Positions 50,056 to 58,446 of a stretch of DNA of 64,000 nucleotides are shown in pieces (position 1 is the stretch's first letter; each line of letters begins with the position of its first letter). This stretch comes from Ruminococcus flavefaciens (lineage in GTDB: Bacteria; Bacillota; Clostridia; Oscillospirales; Ruminococcaceae), in contig DBXO01000010.1 in the NCBI GenBank assembly GCA_002309635.1, positions 11,961-75,960 on the forward strand, written 5' to 3'. The notes below the pieces were generated by a model. It was not told the origin of the DNA and did no database searches. It saw nothing but the letters and a program-made list of their open reading frames with translations. Made by a program: the position numbers and the translations under genes.

Positions 50056-51066
50056 ATGCTTATACTCGGAATAGAAAGCTCCTGCGACGAGACCGCCGCA
50101 AGCGTTGTAAAGGACTGCCGCACCATTCTTTCGTCGGTAGTTTCCACTCAGATAGAGGAGCACAAGAAGTACGGCGGAGTAGTGCCTGAAATAGCTTCAA
50201 GAAGGCACTGTGAGAACATCCTGGGAGTAGTCCGTCAGGCTCTCGACGAGGCTGATGTCAGTCTCTACGACCTTGACGGCATTGCCGTGACCTATGCTCC
50301 CGGACTTATAGGAGCCCTCCTCGTGGGAGTGAGCTTTGCAAAGGCGCTTGCCATGTCTTCGGGCAAGCCACTTATCCCTGTACACCATATCGCAGGGCAT
50401 ATCGCTACGAACTACCTGACCTTCCCGGAGCTTGAGCCGCCTTACCTTTGTCTTGTGGCAAGCGGCGGTCACAGCCATATTATCGAGGTGCTTGGATATA
50501 CCAGGTTCCGCGTGGCGGGAAGAACTCACGATGACGCGGCAGGGGAGTGCTTCGACAAGTGCGCCCGTGCAATGGGTTTTCCTTATCCGGGGGGAGTACA
50601 CATCGACAACGCTGCACAGTCGGGAGACAGGAACGCATTTAAGCTCCCTCACCCTGCGGTGGCGGGAAGCGAGTTCGATTTCAGCTTTTCGGGACTTAAG
50701 ACCAATGTCATAAATCTGCTCCACAATGCAGAGCAGAAGGGCACAGATATCAACAGGAACGACCTTGCAGCAAGTTTGCAGGCTACTATCGCGGATATCC
50801 TCACGGATAAGACTGTACGCGCAGCCGAGGCTCTCGGATATAAAAAGGTGGCTCTTGCAGGAGGCGTTTCCGCAAACACAGGGGTACGCGCAGCTCTTTC
50901 AGAGGCCTGCAAGGAGCGCGGCTTCGAGTTCTATATGCCTGAAAAGAAGCTGTGCGGCGACAACGGCGCTATGATAGCCTGTCAGGGCAGCTATAATCTG
51001 CTTGCGGGCATAACTGCCGATGAGAGCCTCAATGCCGTGGCTACACTTTCAATGGAAGATATTTGA
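50056..51066 (+). CDS. tsaD: tRNA threonylcarbamoyladenosine synthase subunit TsaD
   Basis: TsaD transfers the threonylcarbamoyl group to A37 of ANN-decoding tRNAs. ILGIESSCDETAASVV at the N-terminus, VPVHHIAGHIATNYL (metal-binding His pair; read here as IPVHHIAGH), VASGGHSHI and AGGVSANTGVR are the family signatures. The 336 residues match. RBS AGAAGGA. TsaB and TsaE are not in the window. Confidence 0.97.
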   Translation: MLILGIESSCDETAASVVKDCRTILSSVVSTQIEEHKKYGGVVPEIASRRHCENILGVVRQALDEADVSLYDLDGIAVTYAPGLIGALLVGVSFAKALAMSSGKPLIPVHHIAGHIATNYLTFPELEPPYLCLVASGGHSHIIEVLGYTRFRVAGRTHDDAAGECFDKCARAMGFPYPGGVHIDNAAQSGDRNAFKLPHPAVAGSEFDFSFSGLKTNVINLLHNAEQKGTDINRNDLAASLQATIADILTDKTVRAAEALGYKKVALAGGVSANTGVRAALSEACKERGFEFYMPEKKLCGDNGAMIACQGSYNLLAGITADESLNAVATLSMEDI

Positions 51067-51084
51067 TTATCAGGAGGAGCTGTT

Positions 51085-51294
51085 ATGGGATTCCATTTCA
51101 GAAAAAGCTTCAAGATAGGCAAGCTTTTCAAATTCAATAAAAACAAGAAGGGCGGCAGCATCTCCGTTGACGGTCCCACTATCGCGGGAAAAAAGGTGAA
51201 GCTGACCGTCAATAACAAGAAAAAGGCTACCGTCAGCTTACAGGGAACGGGTATCTCATATGATACCGACCTCGGCGGAAAAAAGAAAAAGTGA
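51085..51294 (+). CDS. Small DUF4236-like protein
   Basis: The 69-residue product begins MGFHFRKSFKIGKLFKFNKN and has VSLQGTGISYDTDLG, the pattern of DUF4236 proteins (MGFRFRKS..GTGLSY). The function of that family is unknown. It is strongly basic, with Lys runs at both the middle and the C-terminus. CAGGAGG lies in front. It lies between tsaD and ymdB in the same operon. Confidence 0.75.
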   Translation: MGFHFRKSFKIGKLFKFNKNKKGGSISVDGPTIAGKKVKLTVNNKKKATVSLQGTGISYDTDLGGKKKK

Positions 51295-51303
51295 CGGAGC
51301 AGT

Positions 51304-52074
51304 ATGAAGAATTTACTATTTATAGGCGATGTTGTGGGCAGAGCGGGCTGCGATTTCCTTGCTGAGAAGCTGGGAGCCCTGAAAAAAGCCCACGGCGTCG
51401 ATCTTACTATCGTCAACGGCGAAAACTCGGCTCAGGGCAACGGTATCACCAGGGCTTCTGCTGATATGCTGGTGAGAGCGGGCGCTGACGTCATAACTAC
51501 GGGAAACCATGCTTTCCGCCATAAAGACGCGCTGGAGATATTCGAGTACGATTATATCGTCCGCCCCGCAAACTACCCCGAAGGTGGCTGCGTTGGCAGC
51601 GGCGTGCGTATAATGGACATGGGAGCTTATTCCGTAGCCGTGATAAACCTCATGGGTACGGTGTATATGGATCCGCTCGACAACCCGTTCAGCAAAATGG
51701 ACCAGCTTCTTGAGAATATCGGTACTCCCAATATATTTGTGGACTTCCACGCGGAGGCGACTTCGGAGAAAAAGGCTATGGGTCATTATCTTACGGGAAA
51801 GGTAAGCGGCGTTTTCGGTACTCATACCCACGTTCAGACTGCCGACGAGTGCATACTCGGCGGGCATACCGCCTATATCACAGACGTGGGAATGGTAGGA
51901 CCGGAGCTGTCCTGTCTGGGTGTCGATCCCGTCTCGGCAGTGGACAGACTGCGTTTCAGAATGCCCGTAAAATTTCAGGTCGCTGAGGGCGATTGTTTCC
52001 TTTGTGGAACTATCGTGAATTTTGATGAAAAATGCGGCAAAACGCACAAAATTGAAAGAATAATTATAAGATAG
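51304..52074 (+). CDS. ymdB: YmdB-family metallophosphoesterase
   Basis: The 256-residue cytosolic protein shows the TIGR00282/YmdB core: FIGDVVGRAGCDFL, IVNGENSAQGNGIT, DVITTGNHAFRHKD, VDFHAEATSEKKAMG and GTHTHVQTADE. In Bacillus this phosphodiesterase affects biofilm and sporulation decisions. Here it directly precedes spoVS, which the same pathway often accompanies. Confidence 0.93.
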   Translation: MKNLLFIGDVVGRAGCDFLAEKLGALKKAHGVDLTIVNGENSAQGNGITRASADMLVRAGADVITTGNHAFRHKDALEIFEYDYIVRPANYPEGGCVGSGVRIMDMGAYSVAVINLMGTVYMDPLDNPFSKMDQLLENIGTPNIFVDFHAEATSEKKAMGHYLTGKVSGVFGTHTHVQTADECILGGHTAYITDVGMVGPELSCLGVDPVSAVDRLRFRMPVKFQVAEGDCFLCGTIVNFDEKCGKTHKIERIIIR

Positions 52075-52097
52075 TCTACAAACTTTGCTAAAAACTA

Positions 52098-52141
52098 TTG
52101 CATTTTTTGAAGGAATAAGTTATAATACTATTGTACAATAG
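52098..52141 (+). promoter_or_regulatory. spoVS promoter with a palindromic operator at the start site
   Basis: TTGCAT (52098-52103), 17-bp spacer, TATAAT (52121-52126). A perfect 14-bp palindrome CTATTGTACAATAG (52128-52141) covers the expected transcription start, so it is better placed as a DNA operator than as an RNA hairpin. A related half-site CGTACAAATA follows at about 52163-52172. Confidence 0.7.
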
Positions 52142-52197
52142 CCTAAAGGCATTTGACAATAAACGTACAAATATTTATATCAGGAGGGTTATTTGTA

Positions 52198-52458
52198 ATG
52201 GAAATTCTGAAAGTATCATCACACTCATCACCGAATTCTGTAGCCGGAGCTATTGCCGGCGTTATAAGAGAGCAGAAGGCTGTTGAGGTTCAGGCAGTCG
52301 GTGCTGGTGCAGCTAATCAGGCAGTAAAGGCGATCGCTATCGCAAGAGGCTATCTTGCCCCTATAGGTATTGACCTTATCTGTATCCCTGCTTTTGCTAA
52401 TATCCAGATCGACGGTGAGGAGCGAACCGCTATCAAGCTTATCTGCGAGCAGAGATAA
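52198..52458 (+). CDS. spoVS: Stage V sporulation protein S
   Basis: The 86-residue protein MEILKVSSHSSPNSVAGAIA, AVEVQAVGAGAANQAVKAIA, IPAFANIQIDGEERTAIKLI is nearly invariant across Firmicutes as SpoVS, a small nucleic-acid-binding Alba-like protein affecting sporulation and division. The start at 52198 follows AGGAGGG; an upstream frame extension is not needed. It has its own promoter and terminator. Confidence 0.95.
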   Translation: MEILKVSSHSSPNSVAGAIAGVIREQKAVEVQAVGAGAANQAVKAIAIARGYLAPIGIDLICIPAFANIQIDGEERTAIKLICEQR

Positions 52459-52473
52459 TCGGTAAAACACACT

Positions 52474-52499
52474 GGGCGGACTTATTGTCCGCCCTTTTT
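52474..52499 (+). terminator. Terminator of spoVS
   Basis: GGGCGGAC / GTCCGCCC with loop TTATT, followed by TTTTT. Confidence 0.93.
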
Positions 52500-52659
52500 A
52501 ATGTCTTTCGTAATCAGACTGTGATGTTTTGCGGCGTCGGTGTTCAGAAACGCTTATTGTACCGCACCGGTGAAGCTTGTCAAGCCCAAACGAGCACAGT
52601 AAACGGCGGCCTTGACAAATCACATGAATGCGGCGGGGAGCAATTATGCAAACGTCCCA

Positions 52660-52688
52660 CTGACTTTGAAAGCCAATTTTTATATATT
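52660..52688 (+). promoter_or_regulatory. Possible recG promoter
   Basis: CTGACT (52660-52665), 17-bp spacer, TATATT (52683-52688). The stretch from 52500 to 52660 shows no gene I can support. Confidence 0.45.
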
Positions 52689-52690
52689 GA

Positions 52691-52754
52691 GAGCTAAAAA
52701 CTCAGGACTCAGACGCAGTGTGCGTTTTGGTACTGAGCTCTGAGTTTTTGGCTC
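52691..52754 (+). repeat. Long inverted repeat in the recG leader
   Basis: Two 22-base arms (52691-52712 and 52733-52754, core AAAAACTCAG / CTGAGTTTTT) pair with about three mismatches, and ACGC/GCGT makes a small hairpin in the loop. It ends 9 bases before the RBS and would form the 5' end of the mRNA. Confidence 0.7.
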
Positions 52755-52773
52755 TTGGAAGCAAGGAGTTTTT

Positions 52774-54810
52774 ATGGCAGCTACACTTTTCAGCGAGATT
52801 GAATACCTCAAGGGAGTCGGCAAGGCCCGCGGCGAAAAATACCGCAGGCTTGGCGTCAGCACTCCCTATGAGCTCATATACCACATTCCACGGGACTACC
52901 TCGATTTCCGTACACATGTGCCCGTAAGGCAGGCAGTGCTCAACGAGTACAACGTCCTCAAGCTGACGGTATTCAAAAAAATGCCGCCTCAGCGCATAAA
53001 GGGCGGTCTTGTCATATGCAAGGCTGCTGCGACGGACGGCATGGACGATATTCTGATCGTGGTATATAACAACGTGTACTATTTTCAGGCTCTCAGGGAG
53101 GGGGCTGATTACTATATGTACGGCAAGGTCACGGGAAGCTTCATGCGTAAGGAAATAAGCTCGCCTGTGTACATCAGCGCAGACGAAAGTGTGCTCATAC
53201 AGCCGAAATATCACCTGACACAGGGCCTTTCCGTTAATATGATACGCACAAATATGCGTCAGGCGCTGGAGCTCATGCGAAACGAGCCCTTTGAGACGCT
53301 TTCAGACGATATACTGCGCAGATACGACCTCTGTCCCCTTATGTGGGCTCTCGAAAATATACACTTTCCGGAAAGCGAGCTCGCCGCAGAGACTGCAAGG
53401 CGCCGCCTCGCCTTTGATGAGCTTCTTAAGCTTCAGATAGGCATGTCGGTGATGAAGTCGAGAAGCCGCCGCAGTACCGCATTCAAAATGGACAAGTCCG
53501 TGGATATAAACGATTTCACTGAAGGACTGCCATTTGAACTCACAGACGATCAGAAGAAGGCTGTGACCGAGATAACCGCAGACCTGTGCAGAGGAGTTCC
53601 CATGAACAGGCTCCTGCAGGGCGACGTGGGCAGCGGCAAGACCGCCGTTGCAGCCGCAGCATGCTATTTTGCTGCGAAAAACGGCGTACAGTCGGCGCTT
53701 ATGGCTCCCACGGAAATACTGGCCTCACAGCACTACCGCACCCTCAGCGGATTTCTGGAGCCGTTCGGCGTCAGCGTTTGTCTGCTCACAGGCTCGACCG
53801 CCACTAAGAAAAAGGCGCAGATCCGCGAAAAAATAGCCGCGGGGGAGATAGACGTCATCGTTGGCACCCATGCTATCATACAAAAAGACGTGGAGTACCG
53901 TTCCCTCGGGCTCGTTATAACAGACGAGCAGCATCGCTTCGGCGTAGCTCAGCGTGCTGCCCTTGCAGAAAAAGGTGATTCTCCGCATAAGCTCGTTATG
54001 TCTGCGACCCCAATACCGAGAACGCTTGCACTTATTATCTACGGAGATCTTGATATATCAGCCATTACTCAGCTGCCCGGGGGCAGAAAGCCCGTTAAGA
54101 CCTATGCTGTTACGGGAAAGCTTCGCAGCCGTGCATTCGGCTTCGTGAGAGACAGGCTTGATGAGGGCAGACAGGCTTATGTGGTCTGCCCCATGATAGA
54201 GGAAAGCGAGAGCGAGCTCTTTGCTGTGAAGACCTATGCGGAAAACGCTGCAAACGGCGATCTCAGGGGGTACACCACAGCTCTTCTGCACGGCAGGATG
54301 AAAGCCGCCGAAAAGGACAAGGTCATGCAGAAGTTTCGAGACGGAGAGATACAGGTGCTTATCTGCACTACCGTTGTGGAAGTTGGAGTTGACGTTCCCA
54401 ATGCCGCTGTTATGGTCATCGAAAACGCTGAGCGCTTCGGACTTTCACAGCTCCATCAGCTCCGCGGACGTGTCGGCAGAGGCAGCTTTGAGAGCTCCTG
54501 CATACTCATTACCGATAATACGGCAGAGGACTGCGTCAGACGCATGAAGATAATGTCGTCTACCACAGACGGCTTCAGGATATCGGAGGAGGATCTGAAA
54601 ATGCGCGGCCCCGGAGACTTCTTCGGCAATGCGCAGCATGGTCTGCCGCCGCTTAAGATAGCGGATATCGCCTGCAATATGGAGCTTATGAACCGGGCGC
54701 AGAACTGCGCAAGGGAGCTCCTTGCGGATGACCCGATGCTTGAGAAGCCTCAGAACCGCTGGCTGAAAATGGACGTATTGCGGCTTTTCAGCAAGGATAT
54801 CATCGGCTAA
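52774..54810 (+). CDS. recG: ATP-dependent DNA helicase RecG
   Basis: RecG remodels stalled replication forks and Holliday junctions. The 678-residue protein has the wedge (OB) domain, then Walker A LLQGDVGSGKTAVAAAA, APTEILASQHYRTL, Walker B ITDEQHRFGV, SATPIPRTLALI and the C-terminal RFGLSQLHQLRGRVGRG. RBS AAGGAG 6 bases before the ATG. Its stop overlaps the end of the convergent XRE gene by 4 bp. Confidence 0.97.
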   Translation: MAATLFSEIEYLKGVGKARGEKYRRLGVSTPYELIYHIPRDYLDFRTHVPVRQAVLNEYNVLKLTVFKKMPPQRIKGGLVICKAAATDGMDDILIVVYNNVYYFQALREGADYYMYGKVTGSFMRKEISSPVYISADESVLIQPKYHLTQGLSVNMIRTNMRQALELMRNEPFETLSDDILRRYDLCPLMWALENIHFPESELAAETARRRLAFDELLKLQIGMSVMKSRSRRSTAFKMDKSVDINDFTEGLPFELTDDQKKAVTEITADLCRGVPMNRLLQGDVGSGKTAVAAAACYFAAKNGVQSALMAPTEILASQHYRTLSGFLEPFGVSVCLLTGSTATKKKAQIREKIAAGEIDVIVGTHAIIQKDVEYRSLGLVITDEQHRFGVAQRAALAEKGDSPHKLVMSATPIPRTLALIIYGDLDISAITQLPGGRKPVKTYAVTGKLRSRAFGFVRDRLDEGRQAYVVCPMIEESESELFAVKTYAENAANGDLRGYTTALLHGRMKAAEKDKVMQKFRDGEIQVLICTTVVEVGVDVPNAAVMVIENAERFGLSQLHQLRGRVGRGSFESSCILITDNTAEDCVRRMKIMSSTTDGFRISEEDLKMRGPGDFFGNAQHGLPPLKIADIACNMELMNRAQNCARELLADDPMLEKPQNRWLKMDVLRLFSKDIIG

Positions 54811-55025
54811 TCGTTTACTCCGTCGTCGATGAATTCCAGTATATCCCCCGGCTGACAGCCCAGCGCCTTACATATGGCGTTGAGGGTGGAAAAGCGTATG
54901 GCGCTGACCTTGCCTGTTTTGAGCTTTGAAAGATTGACATTGCTTACCCCAACACGTTCACTCAGCTCGTTAAGGCTCATTTTTCTGTCAGCCATTACTC
55001 GGTCAAGTCTTAAGATTATGGACAT
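54807..55025 (-). CDS. XRE-family regulator of the DUF2975 cassette
   Basis: The 72-residue YozG-like HTH protein reads LDRVMADRKMSLNELSERVG, VSNVNLSKLKTGKVSAIRF, LNAICKALGCQPGDILEFI. It is the last gene of a four-gene unit with three small membrane proteins, matching the arrangement at 23336-24581 but with an unrelated membrane family. It probably represses the unit through the motifs near 56556-56684. Its end overlaps recG. Confidence 0.9.
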   Translation of the reverse strand: MSIILRLDRVMADRKMSLNELSERVGVSNVNLSKLKTGKVSAIRFSTLNAICKALGCQPGDILEFIDDGVND

Positions 55026-55036
55026 ACGGGCTCACC

Positions 55037-55498
55037 TCACAGAGTTTCGTCGGACTCGGTCTGTAAAAGGTTGCCGTAGCGCATTATCTCCGCAAAGAAG
55101 AAGAAAAGCATTGCATTGAACAGCGAACCTGCTCCGATAATGCTCGTTCCCACAAATCCCAGTGCCGTTCCCACTATGACCGACGGAATCACCGCATTTA
55201 ACAGGAACAGAAACGCAATAACTCTTACCGCCCTGATATTTCCCCTTGTGAACGGTCTGCCGCTCTTGAAGATCCTGAAAAAGATAACTGCCGCAACGAT
55301 AAGTATAACAGCTGCTATCAGGTCGGAAACATAGTTTTTCAGCAGCATTTTCTTTGAAAAAGCATCGGCAGCAGCTCCGACCTCATTCAATAATCCGTAT
55401 ATCCCCGCAGCTCCCGAAAAGAGCGAAGCTATCACGGATATGACCATTATAGCGATACTGCTCTCTTTTATTTTTTCTTCTACTGTTGATTTTATCAT
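55037..55498 (-). CDS. DUF2975-like membrane protein (third copy)
   Basis: The 153-residue protein has four hydrophobic spans (AIMVISVIASLFSGAAGIYG; LIAAVILIVAAVIFFRIF; VIAFLFLLNAVIPSVIVG; LFNAMLFFFFAEIMRYG) and the motif SGRPFTRGNIRAVRV between spans 2 and 3, typical of DUF2975. It ends LLQTESDETL; the same ESDETL or SDETL end occurs in both copies upstream. No function is known beyond the XRE link. Confidence 0.83.
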   Translation of the reverse strand: MIKSTVEEKIKESSIAIMVISVIASLFSGAAGIYGLLNEVGAAADAFSKKMLLKNYVSDLIAAVILIVAAVIFFRIFKSGRPFTRGNIRAVRVIAFLFLLNAVIPSVIVGTALGFVGTSIIGAGSLFNAMLFFFFAEIMRYGNLLQTESDETL

Positions 55499-55518
55499 AT
55501 TTATCTCTCCTTTGTTCT

Positions 55519-55977
55519 TTATAAGGTCTCGTCAGAAAGCTTCTGCAAGTCCTTGCCGTAGCGGAATACCAGTGAAAATGCGTAGAGCACAAGTCCAGCG
55601 AACCAGAAAAGGTCTACCCTTATCTCCCTTGCCGCAATGAATATGAATATAATCTTCCCTATTTCCGTTATTATCATGTAAATGCCTAAATTCCGCAGTA
55701 AATTGCTTATTTTTCGAGTGAACGGAGTTCTTCTCCTGCCCAGCTCGTTCAGCAGCATAAAAGCCGTGACAAAGCCTGCAATAACGCAGAATATGACCGC
55801 TATGACAGCTATTCCGCCGATGATGTTCTCAAACAGGCTGTGCTCCTTTGTATTAATGATGTAGGAGCGCTTTTCCGGGAGCATACCGAAGATATTCAGC
55901 GCTCCGTAAGCCACCATAGCTATGAGGCTTATGCGGCTTATACGCTGTATTTTACGCGTAAGCTGTTCTTTATCCAT
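55519..55977 (-). CDS. DUF2975-like membrane protein (second copy)
   Basis: The 152-residue protein starts at 55977 (MDKEQLTRKIQRISRISLIA); the longer frame from 56070 overlaps the preceding gene. It has four spans, with RRTPFTRKISNLLRNLGIYM between 2 and 3 and the tail VFRYGKDLQKLSDETL. It is closely related to the first copy over the last 25 residues (GLVLYAFSLVFRYG is identical). AAAGGACG lies in front. Confidence 0.83.
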   Translation of the reverse strand: MDKEQLTRKIQRISRISLIAMVAYGALNIFGMLPEKRSYIINTKEHSLFENIIGGIAVIAVIFCVIAGFVTAFMLLNELGRRRTPFTRKISNLLRNLGIYMIITEIGKIIFIFIAAREIRVDLFWFAGLVLYAFSLVFRYGKDLQKLSDETL

Positions 55978-55996
55978 AGACTCACGTCCTTTCTGC

Positions 55997-56488
55997 TCAG
56001 AGAGTTTCATCGGACTCCCTCTGCAATACCGTTCCGTAGCGGAACACCAATGAGAATGCGTAAAGTACAAGTCCCGCCAGCCACAGCATACCTATTTCGA
56101 CATTCTCATCGCAAATATAAACAAACAGCGCCCTTGTAAGCTCGAATACTATAAGGCTCACGCCCATATTCTTTATAGCCTTGCTGACCTTTTCCGTAAA
56201 GGGCGAAGCTCCGCGGCTCATGCCGAATAGAAGCTGCAAGCCGGCAACTATTGTAATAACAAGAGCCGTTATCATGGCGATACTGCACGGAAATGCAGTA
56301 AGTATCTTCCAAAGGGCAGGATTTTTTATGCCCTCAACGCCGTTTTCGTAATCATTCCAGCCGTCTATAAAGCCCTGCTTAGCTTCGGGAAACATGGCGT
56401 ATGCTGCAATTCCGATATATGCTATCAGTCCGACAACGGATATCCTGCTGATATTTTTGATCTTTGATGTTAATTTTGTGTTCTCCAT
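55997..56488 (-). CDS. DUF2975-like membrane protein (first copy)
   Basis: The 163-residue protein has four spans, GASPFTEKVSKAIKNMGVSL between 2 and 3, and the tail LVFRYGTVLQRESDETL. MENTKLTSKIKNISRIS at the N-terminus parallels the second copy. RBS GAGGTG. It is the promoter-proximal gene of the cassette that ends with the XRE regulator. Confidence 0.85.
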   Translation of the reverse strand: MENTKLTSKIKNISRISVVGLIAYIGIAAYAMFPEAKQGFIDGWNDYENGVEGIKNPALWKILTAFPCSIAMITALVITIVAGLQLLFGMSRGASPFTEKVSKAIKNMGVSLIVFELTRALFVYICDENVEIGMLWLAGLVLYAFSLVFRYGTVLQRESDETL

Positions 56489-56541
56489 TTTGTTTCACCT
56501 CAGAATAATTCTTTTCGGAGATGTTCTCCGTCTGTGAGTAT

Positions 56542-56570
56542 ATAATACCATGACTGTTAATGTTTGTCAA
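56542..56570 (-). promoter_or_regulatory. SigA promoter of the DUF2975/XRE cassette
   Basis: Minus strand: TTGACA (56565-56570), 17-bp spacer, TATTAT (56542-56547). The plus-strand motif TTAATGTTTGTCAA overlaps the -35. Confidence 0.85.
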
Positions 56571-56684
56571 TATGTTTTTAATGTTTATCGTTAAATATTG
56601 TATGTTTAAACATAAATGCAGACAGTTTTCCAGTTGCAGACTGTGCATATTCCACGATAAAAATTTATCGTTTATCATTAAATG
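56556..56684. promoter_or_regulatory. Repeated operator-like motifs upstream of the DUF2975 cassette
   Basis: TTAATGTTTGTCAA (from 56557), TTAATGTTTATCGTTAA (56578-56594), a palindrome CGATAA-AAAT-TTATCG (56655-56670) and TTTATCATTAA (about 56671-56681) share the words TTAATG, TTTATC and CGTT. They surround the promoter and lie between it and the divergent hydrolase gene. They are likely sites for the XRE protein. Confidence 0.55.
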
Positions 56685-56730
56685 GCAAAAGGTAAATTGT
56701 GGATTTCAGTCATTTTTCACAGTTTTATTG

Positions 56731-56759
56731 TAGACAATGAAACGAAAATATGCTATAAT
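56731..56759 (+). promoter_or_regulatory. Promoter of the beta-CASP hydrolase gene
   Basis: TAGACA (56731-56736), 17-bp spacer, TATAAT (56754-56759). Confidence 0.78.
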
Positions 56760-56767
56760 ATATGCAG

Positions 56768-56789
56768 GGAACGGCGAAGGCGCCGTTCC
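56768..56789 (+). repeat. Inverted repeat at the 5' end of the hydrolase mRNA
   Basis: GGAACGGCG / CGCCGTTCC with loop AAGG. No T tract follows, so it is a stable 5' hairpin, not a terminator. Confidence 0.7.
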
Positions 56790-56850
56790 ATACAAAGTTG
56801 AATCAAAACCATGCGAAGCATGATCTTGATCTGAACAGGGAGGAAACCAC

Positions 56851-58446
56851 ATGAAAATGACTTTTATCGGCGCTACCCATGAGGTCACGGGCAGCTGCAC
56901 ATATATAGAAGCCTGCGGAAAAAAGTTCCTTGTGGACTTCGGCATGCAGCAGGGAGAGGACATATTCGAGAATGTTCAGATACCGGTTTCTCCGTCGAAT
57001 ATCGACTTCGTTCTGCTTACTCATGCTCATATAGACCATTCCGGTCTGCTGCCGCTGCTGTATTCGGGGGGATTTCAGGGCGAGATACACGCTACGGAAG
57101 CTACCTCGAACCTCTGCTCGGTAATGCTGCGTGACAGTGCGCACATACAGGAGTTTGAAGCGGAGTGGCGCAACCGCAAGGCTGCACGCCGCGGCGAGCC
57201 CGACTACGAGCCGCTTTATACAATGGAGGACGCTATGGGAGCTATAGAGCTCTTTGTTCCTCACCGCTACGAGCAGGAATTTGAGGTGAGCGAGGGCATA
57301 AAGGTGCTTTTCCGCGACGCAGGTCATCTTCTTGGCTCATCGAGCATACTCCTTACCCTCACAGAGGACGGAGTTACAAAAACTATTGCATTCTCGGGCG
57401 ATATCGGCAATACCGAGCAGCCTCTTATCCGTAATCCACAGCATATCCTTTCGGCAGACTACGTGGTAATGGAGTCTACCTACGGAAACCGTATCCACGA
57501 CCGTCCCACAGACTATACCGTCTCTCTTGCAAAGGTGCTTCAGGAGACATTCGACCGCGGAGGCAGTGTTATCATACCCTCCTTTGCAGTGGGAAGAACT
57601 CAGGAAATGCTGTATTTTATCCGCCATATCAAGTCCGAGGGGCTGGTGAAGAACCACGACGGCTTCCCCGTATATGTGGACAGTCCTCTTGCAAATGAGG
57701 CTACAGATATATTCATAAGCAACCGTGAAAGCTGCTACGACGAGGAGGCTCTCTCCTTTGTACGTCAGGGAATTAACCCCATCACCTTTGATGATCTTAT
57801 CAGGACCGTAAGCAGCGATGATTCACGTGCTATCAACGAGGATACTCGTCCCAAGGTGATCATCTCCGCCAGCGGCATGTGCGAAGCGGGACGTATCAAG
57901 CACCACCTCAAGCACAATCTCTGGAAAAAGGAGAATACCATACTTTTCGTTGGCTATCAGGCAAGCAATACCCTCGGCAGAGCCCTTGTTGACGGGGCTA
58001 AGCGGGTAAAGCTCTTCGGCGAGACCGTCAGGGTCTTCGCAACTATCACCCAGCTCCCCGGTATCAGCGGCCATGCCGACCTTAACGGACTTCTTGACTG
58101 GGCAAAGGCAGTCTCGGGAGTTCAGCGCTTCTTTATCAATCACGGCGAGGCAAGTTCCTCAGAGAGCTTTGCACAGCGCCTCCGCGACGAGCTTGGAGCC
58201 GAGGTATATGCTCCGTACAGCGGTGCGGAGTTCGATATCGCCGAAAATGTGATCACCGTGGACGCAGCGCCCATACCGATACCGAAACGCAGGAATACCG
58301 CAAACTTCAATATCGCCTACAGCGACCTTGTTGCGGCTTCGGACCGCCTCGCTGCTCTTATCAGGGACTCCGACGGCAGGACGAATGCGGATATGCGTCA
58401 GCTCACAGAAGCTATACACAGGCTCTGTGACGATTGGAAGCTGTAA
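56851..58446 (+). CDS. Beta-CASP metallo-beta-lactamase-fold hydrolase (RNase-like)
   Basis: The 531-residue cytosolic protein begins with KMTFIGATHEVTGSCTYIE and has the zinc-binding motif LLTHAHIDHSGLLPLL. DAGHLLGSS and AFSGDIGN follow, and the beta-CASP part has VVMESTYGNR, IIPSFAVGRTQEML and VIISASGMCEAGR. The C-terminal GHADLNGLLDWA completes the active site. Such proteins resemble the CPSF73/YSH1 group of RNA endonucleases found in bacteria; the RNA substrate is unknown. RBS GGGAGGAAA. Its stop overlaps the next start by one base. Confidence 0.9.
   Translation: MKMTFIGATHEVTGSCTYIEACGKKFLVDFGMQQGEDIFENVQIPVSPSNIDFVLLTHAHIDHSGLLPLLYSGGFQGEIHATEATSNLCSVMLRDSAHIQEFEAEWRNRKAARRGEPDYEPLYTMEDAMGAIELFVPHRYEQEFEVSEGIKVLFRDAGHLLGSSSILLTLTEDGVTKTIAFSGDIGNTEQPLIRNPQHILSADYVVMESTYGNRIHDRPTDYTVSLAKVLQETFDRGGSVIIPSFAVGRTQEMLYFIRHIKSEGLVKNHDGFPVYVDSPLANEATDIFISNRESCYDEEALSFVRQGINPITFDDLIRTVSSDDSRAINEDTRPKVIISASGMCEAGRIKHHLKHNLWKKENTILFVGYQASNTLGRALVDGAKRVKLFGETVRVFATITQLPGISGHADLNGLLDWAKAVSGVQRFFINHGEASSSESFAQRLRDELGAEVYAPYSGAEFDIAENVITVDAAPIPIPKRRNTANFNIAYSDLVAASDRLAALIRDSDGRTNADMRQLTEAIHRLCDDWKL

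Noticed and set aside
52485..52697. 70-codon plus frame between spoVS and recG
   Set aside because: It starts inside the spoVS terminator, has no RBS and runs into the recG leader hairpin.
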